DNA from: Actinomycetota bacterium | GTDB taxonomy: Bacteria > Actinomycetota > Actinomycetes > S36-B12 | Length of the DNA stretch: 60,485 bases | Reading direction: 5' to 3' | NCBI GenBank assembly: GCA_016870515.1 | Contig: VGBL01000009.1 | Location: 1 to 60,485, forward strand | Shown here: positions 35,549 through 44,341 of the stretch, in pieces | Layout of the letters: each line of letters starts with the position of its first letter | Position numbering within the stretch: the stretch's first letter is position 1 | The notes under the pieces: generated by a model | Database searches by the model: none | Told to the model about the DNA's origin: nothing | Seen by the model: only the letters and a program-made list of their open reading frames with translations | Translations under genes and position numbers: made by a program

Positions 35549-35959
35549 TTACGCCTTCTTCGTCTCCCAGAAGATCTCCGAGATGTCGTCGATCTTGCCG
35601 AGCAACTGGTCGGCCACCGCAACATCGACGGTGCCCTTGGTGCCACCGGCGCCAGCGAGCTTGGTCGCCTCGTTGAAGAGCTGATTGAGGTTGGGGTACT
35701 TCTCGAAGTGCGGCGGCTTGAAGTAGTCGGTCCACAGCACCCACAGGTGCTCCTTCACGAGGTTGGACCGGTCCTCCTTGATCGCGATCGCGCGGGCGCG
35801 GAAGTCGGGATCGTCGGAGGCGTGGTACTTCTCCATGCATGCCTTGACCGACTGGGCCTCGATCTTGGCCTGCGCGGGGTCGTAGACGCCGCAGGGAAGG
35901 TCGCAGTGGGCGTGGACCGTGGTGCGCGGGGCAAGCCACGCGGTGATCCGAGTGAGCAT
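35549..35959 (-). CDS. sodN: Nickel superoxide dismutase
   Basis: 136-aa precursor. The nickel hook HCDLPCGVYDP begins at His18; His1, Cys2 and Cys6 of the mature form bind nickel. The preceding 17 residues are the propeptide that must be removed to expose the His amino group. WTDYFKPPHFEKYPNL and the C-terminal IFWETKKA are conserved. SD GGAGGA precedes the ATG at 35959; a longer open frame upstream is a shadow. The divergent neighbour is the dedicated maturation protease, and a strong terminator follows. Confidence 0.96.
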   Translation of the reverse strand: MLTRITAWLAPRTTVHAHCDLPCGVYDPAQAKIEAQSVKACMEKYHASDDPDFRARAIAIKEDRSNLVKEHLWVLWTDYFKPPHFEKYPNLNQLFNEATKLAGAGGTKGTVDVAVADQLLGKIDDISEIFWETKKA

Positions 35960-36053
35960 CGTTCCTCCGTCCGGGGGCGCGTCAGCGCCGTACGCCTCCA
36001 CCCTAGTCCGGGGCCCTGAGACCGGCACGCCGTATGCCCGGCATGATCCGGCC

Positions 36054-36377
36054 ATGGCCAGGCTCCCGTGGTTCCCCGTGGCGATCGCCGGGGACTCCAT
36101 GCAACCGGCCCTGCGGGACGGGGAGTGGTGGCTGGCCAGGCGCACCCGGCGAGTGGCGCCGGGGGACATGGTCGTGATCGACCATCCGGAGTACTCCGGG
36201 CTCCTCGCGGTCAAGCGCGTCGTTCGACGAGACGACGCCGGGTGGTGGGTCGAAGGTGACAACCCGGATCGCAGCCGTGACAGTCGTCACTTCGGTGCCA
36301 TTCCCGACTCGCGCATCGTCGGGAAGGTGGTCGTGCGATATCGGCCTCTGGCGCACCGATACCGGAATCGTGGTTGA
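36054..36377 (+). CDS. sodX: Nickel-SOD maturation protease (signal-peptidase-like)
   Basis: 107-aa S24/S26-type serine protease. The catalytic Ser15 is in AGDSMQP and the Lys54 general base in LLAVKRV; EGDNPDRSRDSRHFG and IVGKVV complete the signal-peptidase fold. It lacks a membrane anchor, as expected for a protease acting on cytoplasmic SodN precursor. It is divergent from sodN with 94 nt between starts. Malic enzyme follows after 7 nt. Confidence 0.93.
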   Translation: MARLPWFPVAIAGDSMQPALRDGEWWLARRTRRVAPGDMVVIDHPEYSGLLAVKRVVRRDDAGWWVEGDNPDRSRDSRHFGAIPDSRIVGKVVVRYRPLAHRYRNRG

Positions 36378-36384
36378 CTGCGCC

Positions 36385-37557
36385 GTGGCTTCCGAGTGGT
36401 CCGAAAACATTGATCCGGCGTTCCCTCTGCACCAGGGAGGGAAGATCGAGATACGTCCGACCGTGCGCATTCGTGACCGCGCGGGCCTGTCCCTCGCCTA
36501 CACCCCCGGTGTTGCGCGGGTGTCGTCGGCCATCGCGGCCGATCCCGAGCTCGCCCGCGACTACACGTGGAAGTCCAACACCGTCCTCGTGGTCACCGAT
36601 GGCACCGCCGTGCTGGGCCTGGGTGACATCGGCCCCCTGGGCGCCCTGCCCGTCATGGAGGGCAAGGCCCTGCTCTTCAAGGAGTTCGGCGGCGTCGACG
36701 CCGTGCCCATCTGCCTGGACACCAAGGACACCGAGGAGATCATCGAGACGGTCGCGCGAATCGCCCCCGCCTACGGAGGCATCAACCTCGAGGACATCAG
36801 CGCTCCGCGCTGCTTCGAGATCGAGCAGCGCCTCGACGCCGCCCTCGACATCCCGGTCTTCCACGACGACCAGCACGGCACCGCCATCGTGGTGCTGGCC
36901 GCCCTGCTCAACGCCGCGCGCGTCACCGACCGCACCCTGCGTGACCTGCGAGTGGTCATCTCCGGTGCGGGAGCGGCCGGGATCGCGGTCGCTGACATCT
37001 TGATCGAGGCGGGGGTCGGCGACATCGCGGTTGGCGACAGCAAGGGCATCATCAATCTCGATCGCGACGACCTGCACCCGGTCAAGGCCGACCTCGCGGC
37101 TAGGTCCAATAGTGCCGGGCTCCGCGGCAGCATCGCCGATGCCATGGCCGGCGCCGACGTCTTCATCGGTCTGTCGTCCGGTCAGGTCGACGACGATGTC
37201 GTCGCCACGATGGCACCGGGCTCGATCATCTTCGCCCTCGCCAACCCCGATCCAGAGGTCCATCCGGAGGTCGCCCGACGCACGGCCGCCGTCGTCGCGA
37301 CCGGGCGCAGCGACTTCCCCAACCAGATCAACAACGTCCTCGCCTTCCCGGGCGTCTTCCGAGGGGCTCTCGACGTCCGGGCGACCACCATCACGCCCGC
37401 GATGAAGGTGGCGGCAGCACTTGCGATCGCCGACGTCGTCGTCGACGAACTCGACGCCGACCTCATCGTGCCCAGCGTCTTCGACCGACGGGTTTCGGCA
37501 CAGGTGCCCCGCGCCGTGGCAGCCGCAGCGCGGGCTGATGGCGTCGCGCGCCGCTAG
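36385..37557 (+). CDS. NADP-dependent malic enzyme
   Basis: 390-aa short-form malic enzyme converting malate to pyruvate, CO2 and reduced cofactor. [11 protein letters not shown] carries the catalytic Tyr, [22 protein letters not shown] and [17 protein letters not shown] follow, FHDDQHGTA binds the metal, and [14 protein letters not shown] is the Rossmann motif. Start options are GTG 36385 (chosen) or GTG 36370, which would overlap sodX by 8 nt; neither has a strong SD. No C-terminal phosphotransacetylase domain is present. Confidence 0.92.
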   Translation: MASEWSENIDPAFPLHQGGKIEIRPTVRIRDRAGLSLAYTPGVARVSSAIAADPELARDYTWKSNTVLVVTDGTAVLGLGDIGPLGALPVMEGKALLFKEFGGVDAVPICLDTKDTEEIIETVARIAPAYGGINLEDISAPRCFEIEQRLDAALDIPVFHDDQHGTAIVVLAALLNAARVTDRTLRDLRVVISGAGAAGIAVADILIEAGVGDIAVGDSKGIINLDRDDLHPVKADLAARSNSAGLRGSIADAMAGADVFIGLSSGQVDDDVVATMAPGSIIFALANPDPEVHPEVARRTAAVVATGRSDFPNQINNVLAFPGVFRGALDVRATTITPAMKVAAALAIADVVVDELDADLIVPSVFDRRVSAQVPRAVAAAARADGVARR

Positions 37558-38822
37558 GAGGCCGCTACGGCGGGCTCCCGGCCGTCCTCGGCCGGGGTGA
37601 GCATAGGTCGCAATGTCTGCGCGAGTGCCGCTGCGGCGAAGCAGCCCACGGCGATGAGCATCGCCCAGGCGACTCCGCGCCCCGCCCCGATGAGTGCGCC
37701 GGAGGCCACGGGCGCCAGGGTCGCCCCCAGGCTCCAGGTCAGCGACTGCGCGCTGTTGTAGCGCCCGCGCAGATGGTCGGGAGCGAGGGAGTTGATCAGG
37801 GCCGGTGCGGTGGGGCTCCAGACGGTCTCACCAAGCGCGAAGACCACCGTGGACGCCAATAGGACGACAACGGCAGGGGCGCTCGGGATGCCGGGCACCG
37901 TCGACAGCAGCAGCCAGGACACCCCCCACAGTGCCCCTACCAGCCCGATCATGCGAGTGCGCGAGCGGCCGCGCACGAGTCGCAAGACCAGCAATTGCCC
38001 CAGCACGATCGTCACCGTGTTGGCCATCCAGACGACGCCGATGAGCCGCTCAGGCAACTTCGCCGTGTCGGTGATGAAGATCGCCAGACCGGCCTCGAGC
38101 GACCCGTAGCCGCAGGTGAGCAGGAGCAGCGAGATGGCGACCTGCCGGCGCAGTCGCCGATCGCCGAGCGTCTCACGCCAGCCCTGGCGAGGCACGTCTG
38201 CCGACCTGTCGGTCTCTGCCGACACCACCGGCCCACCGAGTCCCCGCAGGCTTGCGACGGCTGCCCAGGCGAAGAGGTAGGTCAGGGCGTCCACGAGATA
38301 GAGCAGGACGAATGTCTCGGGGCGGTCGATGTCGATGATGGCTGCGCCGACAAGACCACCGACGCCGAGGCCAAGGTTGAGGAGCATGAAGCCCACGGCG
38401 AAGGCGGTCGTGCGCTGCTCCTCCTCCACGACCTGCGCGGTGAATGTGCTCAGCGGTCCCCAAGTGCCGGCTGCCCCCAGGGCGAGCAGCGAGGCTACGC
38501 CGAAGGCGGCGGGCGCGGTGGTGACCTGGGACGTGAGGGCGACACCCGTTGCCTCCATGAGGATGGCCACGAGGAGCACGCGACGAGGACCGAAGCGGTC
38601 GGTGAGACTGCCGGCGATAGGGACGGCGAAGAGCCCGATGACCGCCATCCAGGTGAGGACGAGCGAGGCCGTGAAGATCGGCAGTCCCCGGACCTCGGCG
38701 AGGTAGACGACAAGGAGGGAGAGCGTGAGCCCGTTGCCGATGGCTTCCAGGAAGCGGCCCAGTGCGAGTCGGCCGAAGGGTCCGCGCAGGACAGCGCGCA
38801 CCTCCGCCGTGGTGCTGGTCAC
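37554..38822 (-). CDS. MFS transporter
   Basis: 422-aa major-facilitator protein with about 12 helices. The loop 2-3 motif is GSLTDRFGPRRVLL and a second copy lies after helix 8 (LVRGRSRTRMIG). DHLRGRYNSAQSLTWSLG matches drug-efflux-type MFS of the MdtG/TetA-like group. The substrate cannot be assigned. GTG at 38822 lies just past the DUF6104 stop (2-nt gap), so it probably belongs to the kgd operon. It converges with the malic enzyme gene, overlapping by 4 nt. Confidence 0.85.
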   Translation of the reverse strand: MTSTTAEVRAVLRGPFGRLALGRFLEAIGNGLTLSLLVVYLAEVRGLPIFTASLVLTWMAVIGLFAVPIAGSLTDRFGPRRVLLVAILMEATGVALTSQVTTAPAAFGVASLLALGAAGTWGPLSTFTAQVVEEEQRTTAFAVGFMLLNLGLGVGGLVGAAIIDIDRPETFVLLYLVDALTYLFAWAAVASLRGLGGPVVSAETDRSADVPRQGWRETLGDRRLRRQVAISLLLLTCGYGSLEAGLAIFITDTAKLPERLIGVVWMANTVTIVLGQLLVLRLVRGRSRTRMIGLVGALWGVSWLLLSTVPGIPSAPAVVVLLASTVVFALGETVWSPTAPALINSLAPDHLRGRYNSAQSLTWSLGATLAPVASGALIGAGRGVAWAMLIAVGCFAAAALAQTLRPMLTPAEDGREPAVAAS

Positions 38823-38823
38823 G

Positions 38824-39000
38824 TCAGTCCTCCGGGTCGTCGAGCCGGGCCAACCACGTGGCGAGGCGCTCGACCGGAATCTCGAAGTCAGGGTTGAGGT
38901 CGACGAACTCGCGCATCCGCTCGGCCAGCCACTCCAGGGTGACCTCCTCCTCGCCGCGGCGGCGCTGGAGTTCCTCGATTCCGCGATCCGTGAAGTACAT
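38824..39000 (-). CDS. DUF6104 family protein, 58 aa
   Basis: Small acidic, helical protein: MYFTDRGIEELQRRRGEEEV, then EWLAERMREFVDLNP and DPED at the end. The family (DUF6104) is widespread in actinobacteria directly downstream of kgd, as here (3-nt gap). Function is unknown; tight linkage suggests a role with the 2-oxoglutarate enzyme or its regulation. The stop at 38824 is two nt from the MFS start. Confidence 0.85.
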   Translation of the reverse strand: MYFTDRGIEELQRRRGEEEVTLEWLAERMREFVDLNPDFEIPVERLATWLARLDDPED

Positions 39001-39003
39001 GGC

Positions 39004-42000
39004 CTACGCGAAGGCCGCTTCGACGACGGCCCGCTGCTCCTCCTCGTGGCGGTGGTGGCTGCCGACTGCGGGCGACGACGACGACGGGCGCGAGACTCCC
39101 TCGATCTCGCGGCCGATGATCTCCGGCAGGTTGGTGGCCATGAAGGACCACGCCCCCTGATTGGCCGGCTCCTCCTGCACCCAGCGCACCGAAGCCATGT
39201 CGGGGTAGGTCGACAGAAGCGCCGGCAGCGTGCGATAGGGGATCGGGTAGAGCCTCTCCATTCGAATGATCGCCGTGCGGGTATCGCCGCGAGCCTCGCG
39301 CTCTGCGACCAGGTCGTAGTAGACCTTGCCGCTGCACAGGAGCACCCGCTCAGCGGTGGCCGGATCGACGACTGGGTCGGAGAGGATCGGCGTGAAGCTG
39401 CCCGAGGTGAAGTCGGCAAGCGGGGAACTCGCATGCTTGGCGCGCAGCAGGGACTTCGGAGTGAAGATGACCAGCGGGCGCACCAGCGGGGAGTGGACCT
39501 GCCAGCGCAGGAGGTGGAAGAGGGACGCTGCCGTGGAGGGCATGGCCACGGTCATGTTGTCCTGGGCGCACAACTGCAGGAAGCGCTCGACGCGCGCCGA
39601 CGAGTGATCGGGCCCCTGCCCCTCATGGCCGTGGGGCAGGAGCATGACCAGCGAGGAGCGCTGGTTCCACTTCTGCTCACCCGATGAGATGAACTCGTCG
39701 ATGATCGTCTGGGCGCCGTTGACGAAGTCGCCGAACTGGGCCTCCCACATGACCAGCGCATCGGGGCGTGCCACTGAGTAGCCGTATTCGAAGCCGAGCG
39801 CGGCGAACTCCGACAGAGCGGAGTCGTAGACCCACAGCTTGGCGCCGTCGCGATAGCACTTCTTGAGTGGCTTGTACTGCCAGCCCGTGACCTTGTCGAC
39901 GATGACCGCGTGCCGGTGCCCGAACGTGCCCCGACGCGAGTCCTGGCCAGCCAGGCGCACCGAGCGGCCCTCCAGGAGGAGCGACCCGATGGCCAGGGCC
40001 TCGGCCATGCCCCAGTCGATCGAATCGTCCTGGACCATCTGCGCCCGCCGCTGAAGCTGGGGCGCGAGGCGTGGGTGCACGGTGAAGTCCTCGGGCATGT
40101 CGAGTTGGGAGGCGACCACGAGGCTGACATCGTCGGATGAGATGGAGGTGTCGACATCGGCCGAGGGCTGCTGGGGCGCGAGATTGAGCTGGCCGGTGCG
40201 CACGACCTCGGCTGACGTGTCGCTGAACGCAGCATGGTCGGCTGGCTCGCTGCGGTTGTCCCGGAACACCTTCTCCAACTGCTCCTGGAAATGGCGCAGT
40301 GCCTCTTCCGCCTCCTCCACCGAGATGTCGCCGCGCCCGATGAGCGACTCGGTGTAGTGCTTGCGCACTGAGCGCTTGCCATCGATCAACTCATACATGA
40401 GTGGCTGGGTCAGGGAGGGGTCGTCCGCCTCGTTGTGGCCGCGACGGCGATAGGTGACCAGGTCGATCACGACGTCCTTGTGGAACGCCTGCCGGAAGTC
40501 GAAGGCGAGCTTCGCGACGCGGGCGACCGCCTCGGGATCATCGCCGTTGACATGGAAGATCGGCGCCTGGATCCCGCGTGCGAAGTCGGTGGGGTAGACG
40601 CTGGAGCGGCTGTAGCGTGGCGATGTCGTGAAGCCCACCTGGTTGTTGACCACGACGTGCACCGTGCCACCGGTGCGGTAGCCCTGGAGTTGGGAGAGAT
40701 TGAGCGTCTCCGCGACGACTCCCTGGCCGGCGAAGGCGGCGTCTCCGTGGAGGAGGATCGGCAGGATCGCGAATTGCTGGTCGCGCGGGAGAAGGTCCTG
40801 CTTGGCGCGCACGATTCCCTCGAGGACGGGATCGACGGCCTCGAGGTGCGAGGGGTTGGCAGCGACGTAGACCTTGGTCTCCAGTCCGTCGGCGCTGCGG
40901 TAGGTGCCGCTCGTGCCGAGGTGGTACTTGACGTCGCCGGAGCCCTGCACCGATTCCTCGCCGTAGTTGCCCTCGAACTCCTGGAAGATCTGCCCGTAGG
41001 ACTTCCCGGCGATGTTGGTCAGCACGTTGAGCCGGCCGCGGTGAGGCATGCCGATCGCGGCCTCGATGACATTGTCGCGGGCGGCGCAGCGCAGCACCTC
41101 GTCGAGAAGTGGGATGAGCGACTCGGAGCCCTCGAGCGAGAAGCGCTTCTGCCCGACGTATTTGGTCTGCAGGAAGGTCTCGAACGCCTCGGCCTCGTTC
41201 AGCTTGTGCAGGATGCGCAGTTGTTCGTCGCGAGAAGGCTTGTGGTGGGGGACCTCGACGCGCTCTTGAATCCACTCGCGCTGGTCGGGATCTTGGATGT
41301 GCATGTATTCGATGCCGATACTGCGGGTGTAGGAGTCGCGAAGGACGCCGAGGATCTCGCGCAGCTTCATCAGCGGCCGGCCGGCAAAGCCGCCCGTCGC
41401 GAACTCCCTGTCGAGATCCCAAAGGGTCAGCCGGTGAGACATGACATCGAGATCGGGATGCATCCGCTGCGCGTATTCGAGCGGATTGGTATCGGCCATG
41501 AGGTGGCCGCGCACGCGGTAGGCATGGATGATCTCCTGCACACGCACCGTCTTGTTGAGGTCGGTCTCGTGCGAGGCCGAGATGTCCTGGGCCCAGCGAA
41601 TCGGCTCGTAGGGGATGCGCAGGCTTCGGAAGATCTCCGTGTAGAAGTCGTCGTCGCCCAGAAGCAGCTTGTGAACTCGGCGTAGGAACTCGCCCGACTG
41701 AGCACCTTGGATGATGCGGTGGTCATAGGTCGATGTGAGCGTCAGGGTCTTCGACACGGCGTTGCGCACGAGGGTCTCCTCGCTCGCGCCCTGCCACTCG
41801 GCGGGGTACTCCATGGCGCCGACCCCGATGATGCACCCCTGCCCCTGCATGAGCCTGGGTACGGAGTGTTCGGTGCCCAGGGTGCCGGGATTGGTCAGGC
41901 TTAGCGTGGTGCCGGCGAAGTCATCGGCGGTCAGCGAGCCGGTGCGGGCGCGACGTACGACGTCTTCGTAGGCGGCCCAGAAGTTCGCGAAGTCGAGGTC

Positions 42001-42603
42001 CTGGGTGCCCTTGATGTTGGGTACGAGAAGTTGACGGGTGCCGTCAGGCTTGGCGAGGTCGATGGCGATGCCGAGGTTGACGCCATTGGGGCGCACCAGC
42101 GCGGGCCTGTCGTCGATCTCGAGGAAGAAGGCATTCATCTCGGGCACGGACGCCAGGGCCCGCACCACCGCGTATCCGATGAGATGGGTGAACGAGACCT
42201 TGCCGCCACGACCGCGGGCGAGGTGGTTGTTGATCACCACACGGTTGTCAGCGAGGAGTTTCGCGGGGATACCGCGCACGCTGGTCGCGGTGGGGATTGC
42301 GAGGCTCGCCTCCATGTTGCCGACGATCCGGGCGGCGGGACCCTTGAGCGGGATGGCCTCGCCGGTCTCGACGGAGGTGGCCACGGCCGGGGGAACGACG
42401 GGAAGGGGGGCCGGCCTCGCCAGCGCCGATCCGTTGGCGTGCTCGATGGCGGCCTTGAGTGCCGAGCTGTCAGCGGGGGAGTAGTCGTCGAAGAAATCCC
42501 ACCACGCGGGATCGACGGCATTCTTATCGGCGAGGTACTGCTGATAGATCTCGTCGACGAGCCACTCGTTGGCCCCGAAGCGCTGCTCCTGCGCGGTCAC
42601 CAC
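39004..42603 (-). CDS. kgd: Multifunctional 2-oxoglutarate metabolism enzyme
   Basis: 1199-aa actinobacterial fusion of E2o acyltransferase and E1o. The N-terminal helix NEWLVDEIYQQYLADK is followed by a linker. The catalytic acyltransferase domain (about 120-350) has GKVSFTHLIGYAVVRAL and TYDHRIIQGAQSG. The TPP-dependent E1 (about 380-1199) has IGMPHRGRLNVL, the LLHGDAAFAGQGVVAETLN motif and VHVVVNNQVGFTT. The lipoyl domain is absent, as in the family. It gives the oxoglutarate dehydrogenase reaction with E2p/E3, or succinic-semialdehyde or hydroxy-oxoadipate activity. It lies 24 nt downstream of moaB. Confidence 0.95.
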   Translation of the reverse strand: MVTAQEQRFGANEWLVDEIYQQYLADKNAVDPAWWDFFDDYSPADSSALKAAIEHANGSALARPAPLPVVPPAVATSVETGEAIPLKGPAARIVGNMEASLAIPTATSVRGIPAKLLADNRVVINNHLARGRGGKVSFTHLIGYAVVRALASVPEMNAFFLEIDDRPALVRPNGVNLGIAIDLAKPDGTRQLLVPNIKGTQDLDFANFWAAYEDVVRRARTGSLTADDFAGTTLSLTNPGTLGTEHSVPRLMQGQGCIIGVGAMEYPAEWQGASEETLVRNAVSKTLTLTSTYDHRIIQGAQSGEFLRRVHKLLLGDDDFYTEIFRSLRIPYEPIRWAQDISASHETDLNKTVRVQEIIHAYRVRGHLMADTNPLEYAQRMHPDLDVMSHRLTLWDLDREFATGGFAGRPLMKLREILGVLRDSYTRSIGIEYMHIQDPDQREWIQERVEVPHHKPSRDEQLRILHKLNEAEAFETFLQTKYVGQKRFSLEGSESLIPLLDEVLRCAARDNVIEAAIGMPHRGRLNVLTNIAGKSYGQIFQEFEGNYGEESVQGSGDVKYHLGTSGTYRSADGLETKVYVAANPSHLEAVDPVLEGIVRAKQDLLPRDQQFAILPILLHGDAAFAGQGVVAETLNLSQLQGYRTGGTVHVVVNNQVGFTTSPRYSRSSVYPTDFARGIQAPIFHVNGDDPEAVARVAKLAFDFRQAFHKDVVIDLVTYRRRGHNEADDPSLTQPLMYELIDGKRSVRKHYTESLIGRGDISVEEAEEALRHFQEQLEKVFRDNRSEPADHAAFSDTSAEVVRTGQLNLAPQQPSADVDTSISSDDVSLVVASQLDMPEDFTVHPRLAPQLQRRAQMVQDDSIDWGMAEALAIGSLLLEGRSVRLAGQDSRRGTFGHRHAVIVDKVTGWQYKPLKKCYRDGAKLWVYDSALSEFAALGFEYGYSVARPDALVMWEAQFGDFVNGAQTIIDEFISSGEQKWNQRSSLVMLLPHGHEGQGPDHSSARVERFLQLCAQDNMTVAMPSTAASLFHLLRWQVHSPLVRPLVIFTPKSLLRAKHASSPLADFTSGSFTPILSDPVVDPATAERVLLCSGKVYYDLVAEREARGDTRTAIIRMERLYPIPYRTLPALLSTYPDMASVRWVQEEPANQGAWSFMATNLPEIIGREIEGVSRPSSSSPAVGSHHRHEEEQRAVVEAAFA

Positions 42604-42627
42604 TCCAGGGTAGAGGTGCCGGGGTGC

Positions 42628-43131
42628 TCAGGGTCCCGAGGTGGGACGAGGGTGATCACCGCCACTGATCTGGTCGAGGGCGTGGTCGAGCAGCGGCCCG
42701 ATGACGGCCAGGCCATCTCGTGCACCCCCCGGGGACCCGGGGAGATTGATGACGAGGGATCGACCGGCGAGCCCGGCGACGCCGCGGGAGAGCACGGCCG
42801 TCGCGATGCCGTGATCGGCGCCGTAGCGGCGGATCGCGTCGGCAATGCCGGGTGCCTCCCGATCGATCACGCGCCGGGTCATCTCCGGGGTCTGGTCGCT
42901 AGGGGTCAGACCGGTGCCGCCCGTGGTCAGCACCAGGTCAACGCCCTGGGCGATGGCCGTGCGCAGGGCGGCCTCGACAGGTTCGCCGTCGGCCACGACG
43001 ACGGGATCGGGGCACTCAAGCCCGAGTTGCTGCAGGCCTTCGACCAGGATCGGGCCGGAGCGGTCCTCCCACACGCCCGATGAGGCGCGGGTCGAGATGG
43101 TGATCACGATCGCGCGACGGTCGCTAGCCAC
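42628..43131 (-). CDS. moaB: MoaB/Mog-type molybdopterin adenylyltransferase
   Basis: 167-aa MoCF-fold protein. ITISTRASSGVWEDRSGP opens the fold, LVLTTGGTGLTPSDQTPE is the nucleotide/molybdopterin loop, and LVINLPGSPGGARDGL the conserved PGxP motif. In this family Mog-type proteins adenylate molybdopterin before metal insertion. It overlaps the coxE gene by 8 nt and is the last cofactor gene of the coxG-XdhC-coxD-coxE-moaB run. Confidence 0.9.
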   Translation of the reverse strand: MASDRRAIVITISTRASSGVWEDRSGPILVEGLQQLGLECPDPVVVADGEPVEAALRTAIAQGVDLVLTTGGTGLTPSDQTPEMTRRVIDREAPGIADAIRRYGADHGIATAVLSRGVAGLAGRSLVINLPGSPGGARDGLAVIGPLLDHALDQISGGDHPRPTSGP

Positions 43132-44341
43132 GTCGGGCCTCCCCTCGCTCCGCCGACTGGATCGCGGCCATCACGTCACTGAGCGCCTTGACCGAGTGCC
43201 CGCTGAGAAAGGTATCGACGTGCGGCAGGGCGGCGGCCATGCCGCCCGCTAGGGGCTCGTACTGGGCCGCGGCGCTGCGCGGATTGACCCAGATGACGCG
43301 GTAGGCCAGGCGGTGCAGGCGCTCCATCGCGCGGCCAACCGCCGACGGATCGCCGATCTCCCAGCCGTCCGACACGATGACGATGACCGCACCGCGGGCG
43401 ACACCACGTCGACCGTGCTCGTCGAGGAAGCGATGAAGGGCTTCGCCGATACGCGTTCCCCCGGACCAATCGGGCGTCGCCTCGGACACCTTGGCGTAGG
43501 CGTAGTCGGGACCGCCGCTTGCCAGGTGCCGGGTGAGCCGCGTGAGCCTCGTGGCGAAGACGAACGACTCGGCGCCGAGTGCGCGGACCGCCCCGCGCAT
43601 GAGGTGGAGGTAGACCCGCACATAGGGCTCCATCGATCCGGAGACGTCGGCGATGAGCACCACGCGGCGTGGACGTTGGACACGACGCCGGCGTACGCGT
43701 CGCACGGGATCACCGCCACTGCGGTGCGCTCGACGCAGCGTCGCTCGTACGTCGAGCTGCGCTCCCGACGGGTGACGTCGACTGCGCCTGCCGCGTCGCA
43801 TCGGCGGGATGAGGGGCAACTGCTCGACGAGTTGCCGGAGAAGGACGAGCTCCTCCGGGGAGCACTCGGAGAAGTCGCGGTGGCCGAGACGCTCCTCGGG
43901 GCTTGCGGCGGCCAGAACGGACTGATCCTCGATGTCGGCGTCTGCCCGGGAGTCCGAGCCGGGGGTCGCGCTGGTCATGGGTGCGACTCCGTCGGTCTCG
44001 CGTCCGGGGAGGCCGTCGCGCGGCGAGCGTTCGCTCGCCGGAGATGGCGGTGCGGGCGGTGAGTCAAGGTCGATGGCGAGGGCGTCGCTGAAATCGACGA
44101 CCCCGCGGAAGGTGCGGTCGAAGAGGGCGTCGTAGACGGGGATCTGCGCCTGCGCGCTCAGCAGCGTGACACGACCGAGCCAGTAGACGTCCTCGACCGA
44201 CGTGGGGGCGGCGAGCAGGACCGTCTCGGCGAAGCGCGCGCTGCGCTCGGGAGTCACGGGGACGCCGGCGCTGTGCAGCCGATAGCCGAAGGCGGACGCG
44301 ACGGCGGCGAGATCGGCCTCCGCGAATGCCGCGTCAGGCAC
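43124..44341 (-). CDS. coxE: VWA-domain protein CoxE-like
   Basis: 405 aa. The N-terminal part is helical (AFGYRLHSAGVPVTPERSAR). A Pro/Ser-rich acidic linker spans about 95-170 and a very basic stretch about 185-230 (RRGRRSRRHPSG). The VWA domain follows at about 230-395 with MIDAS DVSGSMEPY and SDGWEIGDP. CoxE and a MoxR ATPase act together in inserting or remodelling the Mo-Cu or Mo site of xanthine oxidase-family enzymes. It overlaps coxD by 8 nt. The charged linker is longer than the core family requires. Confidence 0.88.
   Translation of the reverse strand: MPDAAFAEADLAAVASAFGYRLHSAGVPVTPERSARFAETVLLAAPTSVEDVYWLGRVTLLSAQAQIPVYDALFDRTFRGVVDFSDALAIDLDSPPAPPSPASERSPRDGLPGRETDGVAPMTSATPGSDSRADADIEDQSVLAAASPEERLGHRDFSECSPEELVLLRQLVEQLPLIPPMRRGRRSRRHPSGAQLDVRATLRRAHRSGGDPVRRVRRRRVQRPRRVVLIADVSGSMEPYVRVYLHLMRGAVRALGAESFVFATRLTRLTRHLASGGPDYAYAKVSEATPDWSGGTRIGEALHRFLDEHGRRGVARGAVIVIVSDGWEIGDPSAVGRAMERLHRLAYRVIWVNPRSAAAQYEPLAGGMAAALPHVDTFLSGHSVKALSDVMAAIQSAERGEARRG

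Noticed and set aside
37995-38897. Plus-strand open frame of 300 codons opposite the MFS gene
   Set aside because: Composition is Glu/Gly/Arg-rich with no motif; the minus-strand MFS helices explain the sequence.
40435-41685. Plus-strand open frame of 416 codons opposite kgd
   Set aside because: Shadow of kgd with no SD or motif. The kgd reading is certain from its TPP and acyltransferase motifs.
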